From Dyadobacter sp. CY312 (GTDB lineage Bacteria; Bacteroidota; Bacteroidia; Cytophagales; Spirosomataceae), in assembly GCF_021390535.1 (NCBI RefSeq), contig NZ_JAJUXG010000001.1, positions 62,001 through 126,000 on the forward strand: a stretch of DNA of 64,000 nucleotides, given 5' to 3'. A program made the position numbers and the translations under genes. The notes beneath the pieces were generated by a model. That model did no database searches, was not told where the DNA came from, and saw nothing but the letters and a program-made list of their open reading frames with translations. Positions 52,403 through 61,710 of the stretch are shown here, one piece after another (position 1 is the stretch's first letter; each line of letters begins with the position of its first letter).

Positions 52403-52584
52403 GGTGTAATATGTTTTTCCTTGTAGTATCTCTTAATGCGAATTCGCAATACCCTCGTATAAGAGCATTTCGACAAATGTAAGCGGTAACAGCTTTTTTC
52501 CAAAAATAAACACTTCTCTTTATCATTATTTCTGAAAATAAAATCATAGGCCAGTGCATTTTTCAGGATCTTATCTTCATCCAT
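52399..52584 (-). CDS. Small hypothetical protein, first of a coupled pair
   Basis: 61 residues (MDEDKILKNALAYDFIFRNNDK ...), rich in Lys, Arg and Cys at the C-terminus. No known domain. The ATGA overlap with the next gene and the same strand favour a real gene over a chance frame. No function is suggested by the neighbours. Confidence 0.52.
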   Translation of the reverse strand: MDEDKILKNALAYDFIFRNNDKEKCLFLEKSCYRLHLSKCSYTRVLRIRIKRYYKEKHITP

Positions 52585-52723
52585 TTACCATAAAATGGTC
52601 CAAAGCTGTTCACAATGCGTCAGAATTGTGTATTTGAATTGCATGAAGGTACGATTTTTGACATACGTGGACAGTATACGATTACCCGGAACAAAGATTC
52701 CATTTACTTAGCCACAAATTTCT

Positions 52724-55700
52724 ATGAAAAAAACTCAACAAAAGCGTAAGAAGCGGGTCTGTACCTGGTCTTACATGTTGGTCCGACGGGCGTGTATGCT
52801 CCTGTTTGCGGTCGCAGCATCCTTTCAAATAAATGCGCAACAGGTAAGCAGCGACAGTATACCCAAGCCCAAGTCGGACACACTTCCAAAACCAGTACAG
52901 AAGCCAGATAGCCTGGTTAAACCCAAAATCGACTCTCTAACTAAACCTGCACAGCGTGTTGATCCACTGGTAAAGCCTGCTGCGCCGATTGATACTACAA
53001 GAAAAGTAAAAGCCGACACAACCAAAAAGCAAGCCGCTAAGCCGGACACAGCTAAAACAAAGCCCGCAGGCGGTAATGAAAGTCTCTCCGACAGTGCTGC
53101 CATGAACCGTATACCCGGCAACGTCAACGCCCCGGCAAATGCAGTGAACGATTCCACATCCATTACTACCGACTCAACCGCCACTGCTGTGAGCAAAGAC
53201 AGTATTCCTGATCTCGGAGCCGGTGCCCGCGTAATAAAAGGATTAGTAGTTGACGAAAACGGAACGGGGCTTCCCGGAGTTAGTGTCGTAGTGAAAAATA
53301 CTAAAATTCAGGTTGTTACAACCGATCAGGGCACTTTTGAAATGAAGGTTCCTGCACTCAAATCTATTCTGGTGTTCACTTACATTGGTTTTACCACCAA
53401 GGAAGTACCGGTTAGGAAACAATCGAATTACAATGTTCAACTCAATCCGGAAGCCAAGGCGCTCAAAGAAGTTGTCGTTGTTGGCTACGGAGCTCAGAGT
53501 AAACGGGATCTGGCAAGCTCCACCACCAGGGTCTCCGGTACGGAATATAAATCTGCTGTTGTTAATACGGTGGATCAGGCGCTGCAAGGAAGAACGACCG
53601 GTGTGCAAGTGGTGGAAACTTCGGGCGAGCCTGGTGCCTCAGCGGTTGTGCGTATCAGAGGGAACAATTCGCTTAGCGGAAACAATGAGCCTTTGTATGT
53701 GATTGACGGGTTTCCAATGCCGCCATACCGGGAAGCGGGAGCCAATTTTACCGGAGCGTATTCTCAGAACGGGTTGTACGGAATTAACCCCAATGATATT
53801 GAAAGCATGGAGGTTCTGAAAGACGCCTCGGCAACTGCCATTTATGGATCGAGAGGTGCAAACGGCGTTGTTTTAATTACGACGAAGGCAGGGAAACGCG
53901 GGACAGGACGTGTGGAGCTGGTTAACAAGACATCTTTCGGAACGGTCTCCAATCCGATAAAGATGATGAATTCCAACCAGTACGCTCAGATTATCAACGA
54001 AAGTTTTACGCAAACCGGAAGAACCGCGCCGTTTACCAATCTGGATAGCGCATTAACCAACACAGACTGGGTGTTTGCCATTACGCAACCCAGTTTCCGT
54101 CAGGATGTTACACTGAGCATATCCGGTGGAAGCGCGAAATCTTCGTATTACATTTCAGGGAATTATCTGTCTGAAAAAGGAACGATTATCAACTCAAACA
54201 ATAATAGGGGTAGTATCAGAGCCAATCTGAACAACGAAGTAAATGACTGGTTTACCATTAAGGGTCAGCTTGCCTTTACAAGACAAAAATCCAACAGAGC
54301 TGTTACGGCATCGCGTGCATGGCCTAATTCGGGTGGTTTGATGGATGGGCTTCGTGCGGCACCAACACTTGGGATCGATTATCTTGGATTCAACAGTCTG
54401 GGTATCCCTGACTATCAGGGATATTATTTTGCCAATCCATACAACGAGCTGATGGCAAAGTCGGATGTCACACAGAACGATTATTCGATTATCAATCTTG
54501 AAAATTACTTCAAACTGGCACCCGGGCTACAATTTGTGGTGAGTTTGGGTAGCAATCAGAATCTGACACGACGTAACGTCTTTCTTCCTCCGAGCACTGC
54601 GGAAGGTAATCAGGCAAGAGGCCGCGGAAGTAACAACACATCCAATACATACAGCTACAACCTGAATGCTTACCTGCAATATGAACAGACATTCAAGAAA
54701 AATCACTATGTCAATGTAACCGGTGGTGTAGAATATAACAACCAGGTTGTTGAATTCGTCAACACAAGTTCGTCAGGTTTTGACATCCCATACTTCGGAG
54801 TTGACAATATTGGAAGCGCACAATCACAGTCGATCGGATCTTTTAAAGAAAAAAGAATATTACAATCGGCATTCGGTCGCTTCAATTATTCTTTCAAAGG
54901 CAGGTATGTACTGAATACGTCGCTAAGGATGGACGGGGCGTCGGCGTTTGCAGAGAATAACAAGTATGGACTTTTCCCTTCCGTAGCGCTTGCCTGGAAC
55001 CTGGATGCCGAGGAATTTATGAAAAATGTGAAGTTTGTTTCCAATACAAAACTGAGAGCCTCTTTCGGCGAGACCGGCAGCCAGGCCATCGGACCTTACT
55101 CTTCGCTTTCCCAATACAACAGCGGATTTTATCAGCTTGGCGAGGGTGAAGGTGGTGTGATCAACACAGGTATTTTTCCTACCTCCCTTGCCAATCCAAA
55201 CCTTACCTGGGAGCGTACAAGACAGTTTAATGCAGGTATAGATTTTAACACCGTTAAGGATAGACTGGTCGTGAGTTTCGACTACTACAATAAAGTAACA
55301 TCGGATCTGCTTCAATACAGAGTGCTGCCTACCCAGTCTGGCGTTAACTCCATTATTGATAATTACGGAACGATGCGTAACCGCGGTGCCGAGTTAAGTA
55401 TTCAGGCAAACATCGTTCAAAGAAAAAACGTAACCTTTTCTTCACGAATCAATATCTCTAAAAATGTTACAACACTCGTCGACTTAGGCGATCGTACGCA
55501 ATCGGATTACGTGAACATCAATGGCAATTTGTTAGGTGGTGTGTCGGGGATATTAACTCCCGGGCAGGATGTTGGCCGTTTCTTCGGTTACCGGGTTGCC
55601 GGACTTACCCAGACTTCTGACTTTGACAGTAACGGGAACCCAACGTTTGCAACCTTTGAAGGACCAGCACCTCCGGGAGCTAAGGGAACGCCGGTTTACG

Positions 55701-56284
55701 GATCCTGGATATATGCAGATACCGACGGTAGCAACAAAATAGATGATGCAGACCGTGTTGTTTTGGGTAAATCAAATCCTGATTTCACCTTCGGCTGGAC
55801 TAACGATCTTACCTGGAAAAATTTCGCTTTGAACGCGCTTTTCACCGGATCAGTAGGGAATGACGTACTCAACCTGACGAGCTTCTACATCAACAATGGT
55901 GTTGTGGATTATGGCGGAGTAGGATTTAACCAGTCTGAGGAGTGGTACAACAAGCGTTATACAGAGAGCAATCCGCACAACGATCCCAAGTATCCGGGCA
56001 TTCAACGGGGTATTGCTTCGGGTGATATCAATTCAACCATGCTCGAAGACGGTAGTTTCGTGAGACTCAAAATGCTCTCACTTTCGTATACGTTTCCTAA
56101 GCTGGGGCCAGTTCAAAATCCAAGATTGTTTGTAACAGGGACCAACTTGTGGACACTAACCCGATATACCGGTTACGATCCTGAGGTAAGCTCCTACGCA
56201 CAGTCGCTGCTTCAACAGGGCATCGATTACGGCGCTTACCCTACGCAACGTTCCTACACAATCGGTTTTTCATGTAATTTTTAA
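52724..56284 (+). CDS. SusC/RagA-type TonB-linked outer-membrane receptor
   Basis: 1186 residues with a signal peptide (LLFAVAASFQINAQQ, about residue 40). An unusual low-complexity stretch follows (about 42-165) rich in Asp-Ser/Thr and Lys-Pro: SIPKPKSDTLPKPVQKP is an example. Then the carboxypeptidase-regulatory-like domain (RVIKGLVVDENGTGLPGVSV), a TonB-box-like segment (LKEVVVVGYGAQSKRDL), the plug (IRGNNSLSGNNEPLYVIDGF) and the 22-strand barrel ending RSYTIGFSCNF. It imports a nutrient with the SusD gene 11 bp downstream. The nutrient is unknown; no glycosidase is adjacent. Confidence 0.94.
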   Translation: MKKTQQKRKKRVCTWSYMLVRRACMLLFAVAASFQINAQQVSSDSIPKPKSDTLPKPVQKPDSLVKPKIDSLTKPAQRVDPLVKPAAPIDTTRKVKADTTKKQAAKPDTAKTKPAGGNESLSDSAAMNRIPGNVNAPANAVNDSTSITTDSTATAVSKDSIPDLGAGARVIKGLVVDENGTGLPGVSVVVKNTKIQVVTTDQGTFEMKVPALKSILVFTYIGFTTKEVPVRKQSNYNVQLNPEAKALKEVVVVGYGAQSKRDLASSTTRVSGTEYKSAVVNTVDQALQGRTTGVQVVETSGEPGASAVVRIRGNNSLSGNNEPLYVIDGFPMPPYREAGANFTGAYSQNGLYGINPNDIESMEVLKDASATAIYGSRGANGVVLITTKAGKRGTGRVELVNKTSFGTVSNPIKMMNSNQYAQIINESFTQTGRTAPFTNLDSALTNTDWVFAITQPSFRQDVTLSISGGSAKSSYYISGNYLSEKGTIINSNNNRGSIRANLNNEVNDWFTIKGQLAFTRQKSNRAVTASRAWPNSGGLMDGLRAAPTLGIDYLGFNSLGIPDYQGYYFANPYNELMAKSDVTQNDYSIINLENYFKLAPGLQFVVSLGSNQNLTRRNVFLPPSTAEGNQARGRGSNNTSNTYSYNLNAYLQYEQTFKKNHYVNVTGGVEYNNQVVEFVNTSSSGFDIPYFGVDNIGSAQSQSIGSFKEKRILQSAFGRFNYSFKGRYVLNTSLRMDGASAFAENNKYGLFPSVALAWNLDAEEFMKNVKFVSNTKLRASFGETGSQAIGPYSSLSQYNSGFYQLGEGEGGVINTGIFPTSLANPNLTWERTRQFNAGIDFNTVKDRLVVSFDYYNKVTSDLLQYRVLPTQSGVNSIIDNYGTMRNRGAELSIQANIVQRKNVTFSSRINISKNVTTLVDLGDRTQSDYVNINGNLLGGVSGILTPGQDVGRFFGYRVAGLTQTSDFDSNGNPTFATFEGPAPPGAKGTPVYGSWIYADTDGSNKIDDADRVVLGKSNPDFTFGWTNDLTWKNFALNALFTGSVGNDVLNLTSFYINNGVVDYGGVGFNQSEEWYNKRYTESNPHNDPKYPGIQRGIASGDINSTMLEDGSFVRLKMLSLSYTFPKLGPVQNPRLFVTGTNLWTLTRYTGYDPEVSSYAQSLLQQGIDYGAYPTQRSYTIGFSCNF

Positions 56285-56295
56285 TCTAGACCTGT

Positions 56296-57876
56296 ATGAA
56301 ATATAATATCATATTGCCGGCCTTTTTACTGCTGGCGTTTGTATCCTGCAAGGATAATCTGGATGAAAAGCCATTTTCATCACTAAGTAAGGAGGTGGTT
56401 TTTCAGGACGAAGATGGGCTGAACCAGGCAACCATTGGCGTTTATCATGCCTACACCGCGCCTGACTTTACTGACATCAGCAGCCGGTTTGTGCTGACTG
56501 AATCAGGCCATCGATACGCTACTGCCGGCATTGGTATTGGCTCAGACCCTTATTACCGTTTCGGGCATCTTCCCAATTCGGGCGCTTTCGGATCGGTTTG
56601 GAGTAGATTTTACAAAATCATTTTTCGTGCCAATACAGTAATCGCCAATGCGAAGCTGGCTGTGCCGGGTGAGGAAGAAGAAGCAGATCCATACATTGCC
56701 GAAGCGAGATTTCTACGGGCATATGCTTACTTCAATCTGGTGAGGTTTTTCGGCGGCGTCCCACTTATTCTGAATGAGATTAACTCGCTTAAAGACACCG
56801 ATCTTATTTTCGGTGGCAAAAAAACGGATGTCGAAGTTTATGACGCGATCATTGCGGATCTGACTTTTGCAGAAGCAAACTTACCTGATGCACGCGGAGG
56901 AGCCGAACTAGGTCGTGTAACAGCAGGTGCTGCCAAAGCCATGCTTGCAAAGGTATACCTGACCATGGCCGGAAAGCCGTTGAACAAGACAGAGAATTAT
57001 CAGAAAGCGGTGGACAAACTCAAAGAGATAACGGGAACTGCCAATGAGCAAAAATACGGTTTTCAGTTAATGCCTGACTTCGCCAACATATTTGCGCTTA
57101 CAAATGAACGCAACCGCGAGATCATTTTGTCCTTTGGCTATTTCATCAATTCTTCGAATCCAAACGGGAACATTCTTCCTTTTAATCTGTTTCCCCCGGG
57201 GCTTGTAAACGGTGATGAGCAGACAAACTACGGTCTTACCTACGAATTTTATAAACTATTTGAAAAAACAGACGTTAGAAGGGATTTTACTGTCATTGAA
57301 AAGTATGTTTACAAGGGAATTCCAAGAGGAGATATTCAGCCGGGTGACAGCATTGTGTATGATACCACGAAAGCAAACTACATTAATAAAAGAACCAAAA
57401 CATCTGTTGGGACAGACGATTATAAATATGGTATGGCCTTTGGTAAACTCGCTCGCGAGCCACGACCTGCCGGTGCTGCAATTCAGGGTTACGGTGCCGA
57501 TTTGATTGAACTTCGTTTTTCTGACGTTCTTCTTTGCCTGGCTGAGGCATTGGTCGAAACAGGAAAGCCGGCAGAAGCGCTGCCATTGCTGAATCGGGTG
57601 AGGCTGCGGGCCAAGGCAACTGCATCGAAGGCTACATCGGTTGCAGATTTACGGGCCGCAATCCGGAAGGAACGTCGACTGGAATTGACAGGTGAATTTA
57701 ATACTGTTTTTGACATACGCAGGTGGGGCACGCTAAATGAGGAGATAGCAGCCATGTCGCCAGATCAGATCGTCGACAACGTACTGTTACCGTATACGCC
57801 AAAATTGGAAATTTATCCTACACCACAGTCTCAGATTGACGCCAATCCTAATCTGAAACAACACGAACTCTGGTAA
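56296..57876 (+). CDS. SusD/RagB-type outer-membrane lipoprotein
   Basis: 526 residues with lipoprotein signal IILPAFLLLAFVSC (Cys about 18). The RagB/SusD fold is seen in FQDEDGLNQATIGVYHAYTAPDF, IFRANTVIANAKL, EARFLRAYAYFNLVRFFGGVPLIL and the C-terminal RRLELTGEFNTVFDIRRWG. It caps the SusC receptor and binds the nutrient at the surface. It lies 11 bp after the susC gene and ends in a terminator, so the two are a two-gene operon. Confidence 0.94.
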   Translation: MKYNIILPAFLLLAFVSCKDNLDEKPFSSLSKEVVFQDEDGLNQATIGVYHAYTAPDFTDISSRFVLTESGHRYATAGIGIGSDPYYRFGHLPNSGAFGSVWSRFYKIIFRANTVIANAKLAVPGEEEEADPYIAEARFLRAYAYFNLVRFFGGVPLILNEINSLKDTDLIFGGKKTDVEVYDAIIADLTFAEANLPDARGGAELGRVTAGAAKAMLAKVYLTMAGKPLNKTENYQKAVDKLKEITGTANEQKYGFQLMPDFANIFALTNERNREIILSFGYFINSSNPNGNILPFNLFPPGLVNGDEQTNYGLTYEFYKLFEKTDVRRDFTVIEKYVYKGIPRGDIQPGDSIVYDTTKANYINKRTKTSVGTDDYKYGMAFGKLAREPRPAGAAIQGYGADLIELRFSDVLLCLAEALVETGKPAEALPLLNRVRLRAKATASKATSVADLRAAIRKERRLELTGEFNTVFDIRRWGTLNEEIAAMSPDQIVDNVLLPYTPKLEIYPTPQSQIDANPNLKQHELW

Positions 57877-57893
57877 TTGAGCTATTCTGGTTG

Positions 57894-57936
57894 AAAAAAG
57901 TGCGTGATTGCCATTCGGTAGTTACGCACTTTTTTT
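57894..57936 (+). terminator. Intrinsic terminator of the SusCD operon
   Basis: AAAAAAGTGCGT (57894-57905) pairs with ACGCACTTTTTT (57924-57935), with further pairs in the loop, then a T run. Confidence 0.82.
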
Positions 57937-58039
57937 GTTGTGTAATGTCGGAATTAAAGTATGTGAATTGCCGCAAATCCTTTTCCAGTTTATCAGTCAT
58001 ATCCAGTTTTTACCAATGAATCAAATTCAACCGTTTTAC

Positions 58040-58831
58040 ATGAATCAATTTCATCGTCTTTCGCTGTTTATTTTTCTGTGTTGTACGGGAATGTGCGATA
58101 TGGTATGTGCTCAAAATAGAAATGACACCAGTTTACAGCCCTATGTGCGCGCTGTCTCAGGAAGTGAGCAGTCTCCGGGTAGACGACTGGTTCTATCGTC
58201 CGACATCGATACCACCTGGTCCCGTTGGTTGGAACGCGGTTATAATTTTGGTTTCAATCCAAAGGTTACCCCCATGTACACAACCGTAGAAGGTATACTG
58301 AGTACACCTTACATGATACAGGTGAGGGGAAACGCACAGGAGCGTAACCGGAAAAGATGGGGCTATCATGTTTTTGAAGGATATGCGAGCGACGACAAAT
58401 CAAGGATCACCATGCTTGTCAACAAACATACCGAACTTGAAAGGTCCGTGGCGGAAACGTATTATTACAGCACCGTTTATGATCACTCCGAAAGTGCCTA
58501 CAACTGGTTTAAAATAGGTTCGGATGTGAAGCAGCATTCCTTTCTCTTCGGTAGGGACAAAGCGGTGTTTTACGGTTCGTTGAAACTTTCCAATGCTTTT
58601 ACGCTTGGAAACATAGGCAAGGAGGATATCGTGAAGGAGCAGCCCGGCGAGGATGCGGAGAAGAATTATCAGGAAGATGCGAAGCATGTGAACTTTAAGG
58701 AATTGAAAGGCGGTGGCAATGGCACCATGTTTTACGACAAAGACCGCAATATTGTGGTGATTAAAGTAGACGGACAATGGATGAAGGTACGGGTAGAACC
58801 CTTACCGGCGGATGTTAAATATGATTTTTGA
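58040..58831 (+). CDS. Secreted hypothetical protein
   Basis: 263 residues from the ATG at 58040; ATG 58016 is also possible. A signal peptide is present (QFHRLSLFIFLCCTGMCDMVCAQ). The mature part begins RAVSGSEQSPGRRLVLSSDID and contains basic/aromatic stretches (RNRKRWGYHVFEGYASDDKSRI) and an acidic linker (EDIVKEQPGEDAEKN). No domain is recognised. It follows the SusCD terminator and lies 122 bp before the nucleotidase pair. Possibly a substrate-binding or matrix protein; this is open. Confidence 0.6.
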   Translation: MNQFHRLSLFIFLCCTGMCDMVCAQNRNDTSLQPYVRAVSGSEQSPGRRLVLSSDIDTTWSRWLERGYNFGFNPKVTPMYTTVEGILSTPYMIQVRGNAQERNRKRWGYHVFEGYASDDKSRITMLVNKHTELERSVAETYYYSTVYDHSESAYNWFKIGSDVKQHSFLFGRDKAVFYGSLKLSNAFTLGNIGKEDIVKEQPGEDAEKNYQEDAKHVNFKELKGGGNGTMFYDKDRNIVVIKVDGQWMKVRVEPLPADVKYDF

Positions 58832-58926
58832 ATGGAGAATTAAAACAAAACAACCACGCTGGCCAGATCGACACGTTTGATGAAAATGATTTGGGTTTGA
58901 GTTAGAAATACTCTGAAACGGGTTGC

Positions 58927-58934
58927 TACCTTTG
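58927..58934 (+). promoter_or_regulatory. Candidate -7 promoter box
   Basis: TACCTTTG, the full TAnnTTTG match, 20 bp before the ATG of the nucleotidase C-domain gene. The -33 partner is weak (TTAG at 58903-58906), so this is a partial promoter call. Confidence 0.5.
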
Positions 58935-58953
58935 CAATTCATTTTGCATTTCT

Positions 58954-59721
58954 ATGAACAATTATAAAAGCCTAGCCACGAAACTCTCGGTACTCTGGAT
59001 TCCCCTGCTACTGAATTTTTCCTGTAACAAACATTTTACCCTTAAAAACACAGAATACAAACAGTACGGCATGAGCAGTGAAGTTGCTGCTGATTCCTCC
59101 CTGATCCGGTATTATACGCCATTTAAGCAAAAAATGGAGTCAGAAATGAACCGGGTAGTGGGTGAGGCTTCGGGAGACCTTATAAAATCTTCGGATCCTG
59201 AAACTTCACTTGGCAACTTTTACGCGGATGCCATACTCGCCGAGGCTCAGAAGATTGAACCGGCTATCGAATTTTCTTTCCCAACTACGAAAGGCGGAAT
59301 CAGAAATTCAATTCCTAAGGGTGCAATAACGGTTTCACATGTTTTCGAGTTAATGCCATTCGATAACGAAATGGTTATTTTGAAACTTTCCGGAACCAGT
59401 GTCCAGAAAATGATCGATTACCTGGCGGCGAGTAACGGACAACCGGTGTCCGGAATCCGAATGAAAGTGAAGGATAAAAAAGCGTACGAAGTAACTATTG
59501 GTGGCAAGCCGTTTGACGTTTCCAGGAATTACCTGATGGTAACGTCCGATTACATTGCAAATAACGGTGATGATCAAAGCAGCCTGGCAAATCCTTTGGA
59601 ACGCAGGAATGCAGGTAAAATTATTCGCACTGCGCTACTGGATTACATTGGAGAACAAACTAAAAACGGTAAAAAAATAATCCCACAAACAGATGGAAGA
59701 ATTATTATCGATAACAAATAA
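58954..59721 (+). CDS. 5'-nucleotidase C-terminal-domain lipoprotein
   Basis: 255 residues with a lipoprotein signal (VLWIPLLLNFSC, Cys about 24). The domain is the substrate-binding half of UshA-type 5'-nucleotidases: ETSLGNFYADAILAEAQ, PTTKGGIRNSIPKGAITVSHVFELMPFDNEMVIL in pieces, VSGIRMKV, and NYLMVTSDYIANNGDD (the nucleobase-stacking region). The metal-binding half is encoded by the next gene, which overlaps this one by 29 bp. In UshA both halves are one polypeptide with the catalytic part first. Confidence 0.88.
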   Translation: MNNYKSLATKLSVLWIPLLLNFSCNKHFTLKNTEYKQYGMSSEVAADSSLIRYYTPFKQKMESEMNRVVGEASGDLIKSSDPETSLGNFYADAILAEAQKIEPAIEFSFPTTKGGIRNSIPKGAITVSHVFELMPFDNEMVILKLSGTSVQKMIDYLAASNGQPVSGIRMKVKDKKAYEVTIGGKPFDVSRNYLMVTSDYIANNGDDQSSLANPLERRNAGKIIRTALLDYIGEQTKNGKKIIPQTDGRIIIDNK

Positions 59722-60646
59722 CAGGAGGGAGTTTTTAAGAAAAGCCGGGGCGGCAGCCGGTCTGTTTGCACTGGCTGGTTCTCCTTTTTCTGCTCTCGCG
59801 GGACAGGAAACAGTGCAGCTCACCATTTTACATACAAATGATGTACACAGTCGCATCGAACCATTTCCCATGGACGGTTCCAGAAATCAGGGACTGGGCG
59901 GTGTTGCACGTCGATCCGCTTTGATTAATAAGATCAGAGAAGAACAAAAAAATGTTCTTCTGCTTGATGCAGGAGATATTTTCCAGGGAACCCCATACTT
60001 CAATGTATTCGGAGGTGAGTTGGAATTCAAGCTCATGAGCGATATGCAGTATGACGCATCCACGCTGGGGAACCACGATTTCGACAACGGTATAGCAGGA
60101 TTTGTAAAACAACTTCCTCACGCGAAATTTCCCTTTTTGGTTAGTAACTACGATTTTTCCAACACGGATCTGAAAGGGAAAACACAACCTTATAAAATTT
60201 TCAAAAAGCAAGGTATCAAAATCGGTGTGTTTGGTCTTGGGATTGAATTGCAGGGACTGGTTGACAAGAAAAATTACGGGGATACGGTCTATCAGGATCC
60301 CATTGTAAAAGGGAATGAGATGGCTGCGTTTTTAAAAAATGACAAACATTGTGACATGGTGATCTGTTTGTCGCACCTGGGCTACAAGTACAAGGAGAAT
60401 AAGGTGTCCGATCAGGTGTTAGCCAAGTCGACCCGCAATATTGATCTGGTCATAGGCGGACATACGCATTCTTTTATGAAATTACCGGAAGATGTGATGA
60501 ATCTGGATGGTAAGATGACAACAATCAATCAGGTTGGATTTGCAGGAATAAATCTGGGACGTCTGGACTATTTCTTTGACCGGCAAACCGGAAAAAGAAA
60601 GATGCTTGCATCGGTATGTCCGGTAGGGGAAAGAATTTTGGTCTGA
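59693..60646 (+). CDS. 5'-nucleotidase N-terminal (metallophosphoesterase) protein with Tat signal
   Basis: 317 residues. The Tat signal is NRREFLRKAGAAAGLFALAG, then a cleavage-like SALAG. Calcineurin-type motifs: LHTNDVHSRIEPF (first metal ligands), LLLDAGDIFQGTPYF (GD), ASTLGNHDFDNG (GNHD), VICLSHLGYKY and LVIGGHTHSF (GHxH). It hydrolyses nucleotides or similar phosphates outside the cytoplasm. It needs a substrate domain, probably the upstream lipoprotein. The two genes overlap by 29 bp, which points to translation in a fixed ratio and a two-part enzyme. Confidence 0.9.
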   Translation: MEELLSITNNRREFLRKAGAAAGLFALAGSPFSALAGQETVQLTILHTNDVHSRIEPFPMDGSRNQGLGGVARRSALINKIREEQKNVLLLDAGDIFQGTPYFNVFGGELEFKLMSDMQYDASTLGNHDFDNGIAGFVKQLPHAKFPFLVSNYDFSNTDLKGKTQPYKIFKKQGIKIGVFGLGIELQGLVDKKNYGDTVYQDPIVKGNEMAAFLKNDKHCDMVICLSHLGYKYKENKVSDQVLAKSTRNIDLVIGGHTHSFMKLPEDVMNLDGKMTTINQVGFAGINLGRLDYFFDRQTGKRKMLASVCPVGERILV

Positions 60647-60667
60647 AAAGGAACGATAGAAATTACG

Positions 60668-60695
60668 TTGCGTTATAATTGCAATACTGTTGCAA
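60668..60695. promoter_or_regulatory. Three TTGC repeats at 11-bp spacing
   Basis: TTGC begins at 60668, 60679 and 60690, exactly one helical turn apart; the last two are TTGCAA, itself a palindrome. They lie 11 bp before the ATG of the COG0523 gene, so they may be a regulator's site. COG0523 genes are often zinc-controlled; a Zur-type reading is inference only. Confidence 0.5.
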
Positions 60696-60705
60696 GTAGG
60701 TAATT

Positions 60706-61710
60706 ATGGAGACACAGGAAAGAATAAATGTATACCTGATCACCGGTTTTCTGGGTGCAGGAAAAACCACGGTGCTTAATCATCTCCTGCAAAGCAAGGA
60801 AGGGCAGATTAATGTGGTGATAGAAAATGAGTTTGGAAAAGCTTCTGTTGATGGGAGACTGATTAGTAAATCGTACAGTGAAATGTATGAACTGAGCAAC
60901 GGCTGCATTTGCTGCTCGCTGGATGAAGAACTCTACGACGTGCTTAACATGCTTGCTCAGAGTGAAAAGCGACCAGATAACCTTTTCATTGAAACGACTG
61001 GTGTGGCGGATGCGGGCAATGTTGCGGCTATTTTTAAAAGAGAGGATGTAGGCAAGGTTTTCGCACTAAAACACGTCATCTGTATCGCCGATGCCGAGAC
61101 AGTTGAAGATTATCTGGATGAAACGAATGAAACAATCCGTCAGCTCGTGTGTGCGGACCTTATCGTGATTAACAAAACTGATTTTGTTTCTCCTGAGTAC
61201 GCCTTAAAACTTAAAGAGATCATGACGAGGGTTAACCCCTTCGCGGAAGTGATTTTTTCCAAAGACGGCAGTATTCCTGCGGGTTTGCTCGAGTTGCCTG
61301 CCAGGGATGAACAGTCCATTGCTGCATCCGGCGATGGTGTACTCCTGGGCGTGAACAAGCACAAAATCGTGACTGTGACATACAGAACTGATAATGAGTT
61401 TTACAAAGATTATCTGCTTCATACACTTAATGTAAGTCTGATGATCCATTACCGTCAGATTTACCGGATTAAGGGATTTATCAAGTTGGAGAAAAGTAAT
61501 GAAAAGATCTTATTGCAATCGACTGGAAAACGACTGACTCTGGAAAGTCACGGGACATGGGAAACACACGAACCGGTTTCTGAACTGGTCTTCATTGGTG
61601 TGGGGCTGCAAACTCCTGCAATACAGCGAATACTTCGCCCCGCGATTAAAACGATTAGTGCGCAGGTTAGAGCCGAGCGCAAAGCGATTGCGGAAAACCA
61701 GGCTTTATGA
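60706..61710 (+). CDS. COG0523/CobW-family GTPase (metallochaperone)
   Basis: 334 residues. P-loop G14-FLGAGK-T22 in LITGFLGAGKTTVLNHLL, then the metal motif C67-I-C69-C70 (SNGCICCSLDEEL), switch region FIETTGVADAGNV and the G4 motif VINKTDFV. CobW_C follows (KIVTVTYRTDNEF ... IYRIKGFIKLEKS). Members deliver zinc or another metal to target enzymes at the cost of GTP. The next gene overlaps the stop by 4 bp (ATGA), so it may be a target or partner. Confidence 0.92.
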   Translation: METQERINVYLITGFLGAGKTTVLNHLLQSKEGQINVVIENEFGKASVDGRLISKSYSEMYELSNGCICCSLDEELYDVLNMLAQSEKRPDNLFIETTGVADAGNVAAIFKREDVGKVFALKHVICIADAETVEDYLDETNETIRQLVCADLIVINKTDFVSPEYALKLKEIMTRVNPFAEVIFSKDGSIPAGLLELPARDEQSIAASGDGVLLGVNKHKIVTVTYRTDNEFYKDYLLHTLNVSLMIHYRQIYRIKGFIKLEKSNEKILLQSTGKRLTLESHGTWETHEPVSELVFIGVGLQTPAIQRILRPAIKTISAQVRAERKAIAENQAL

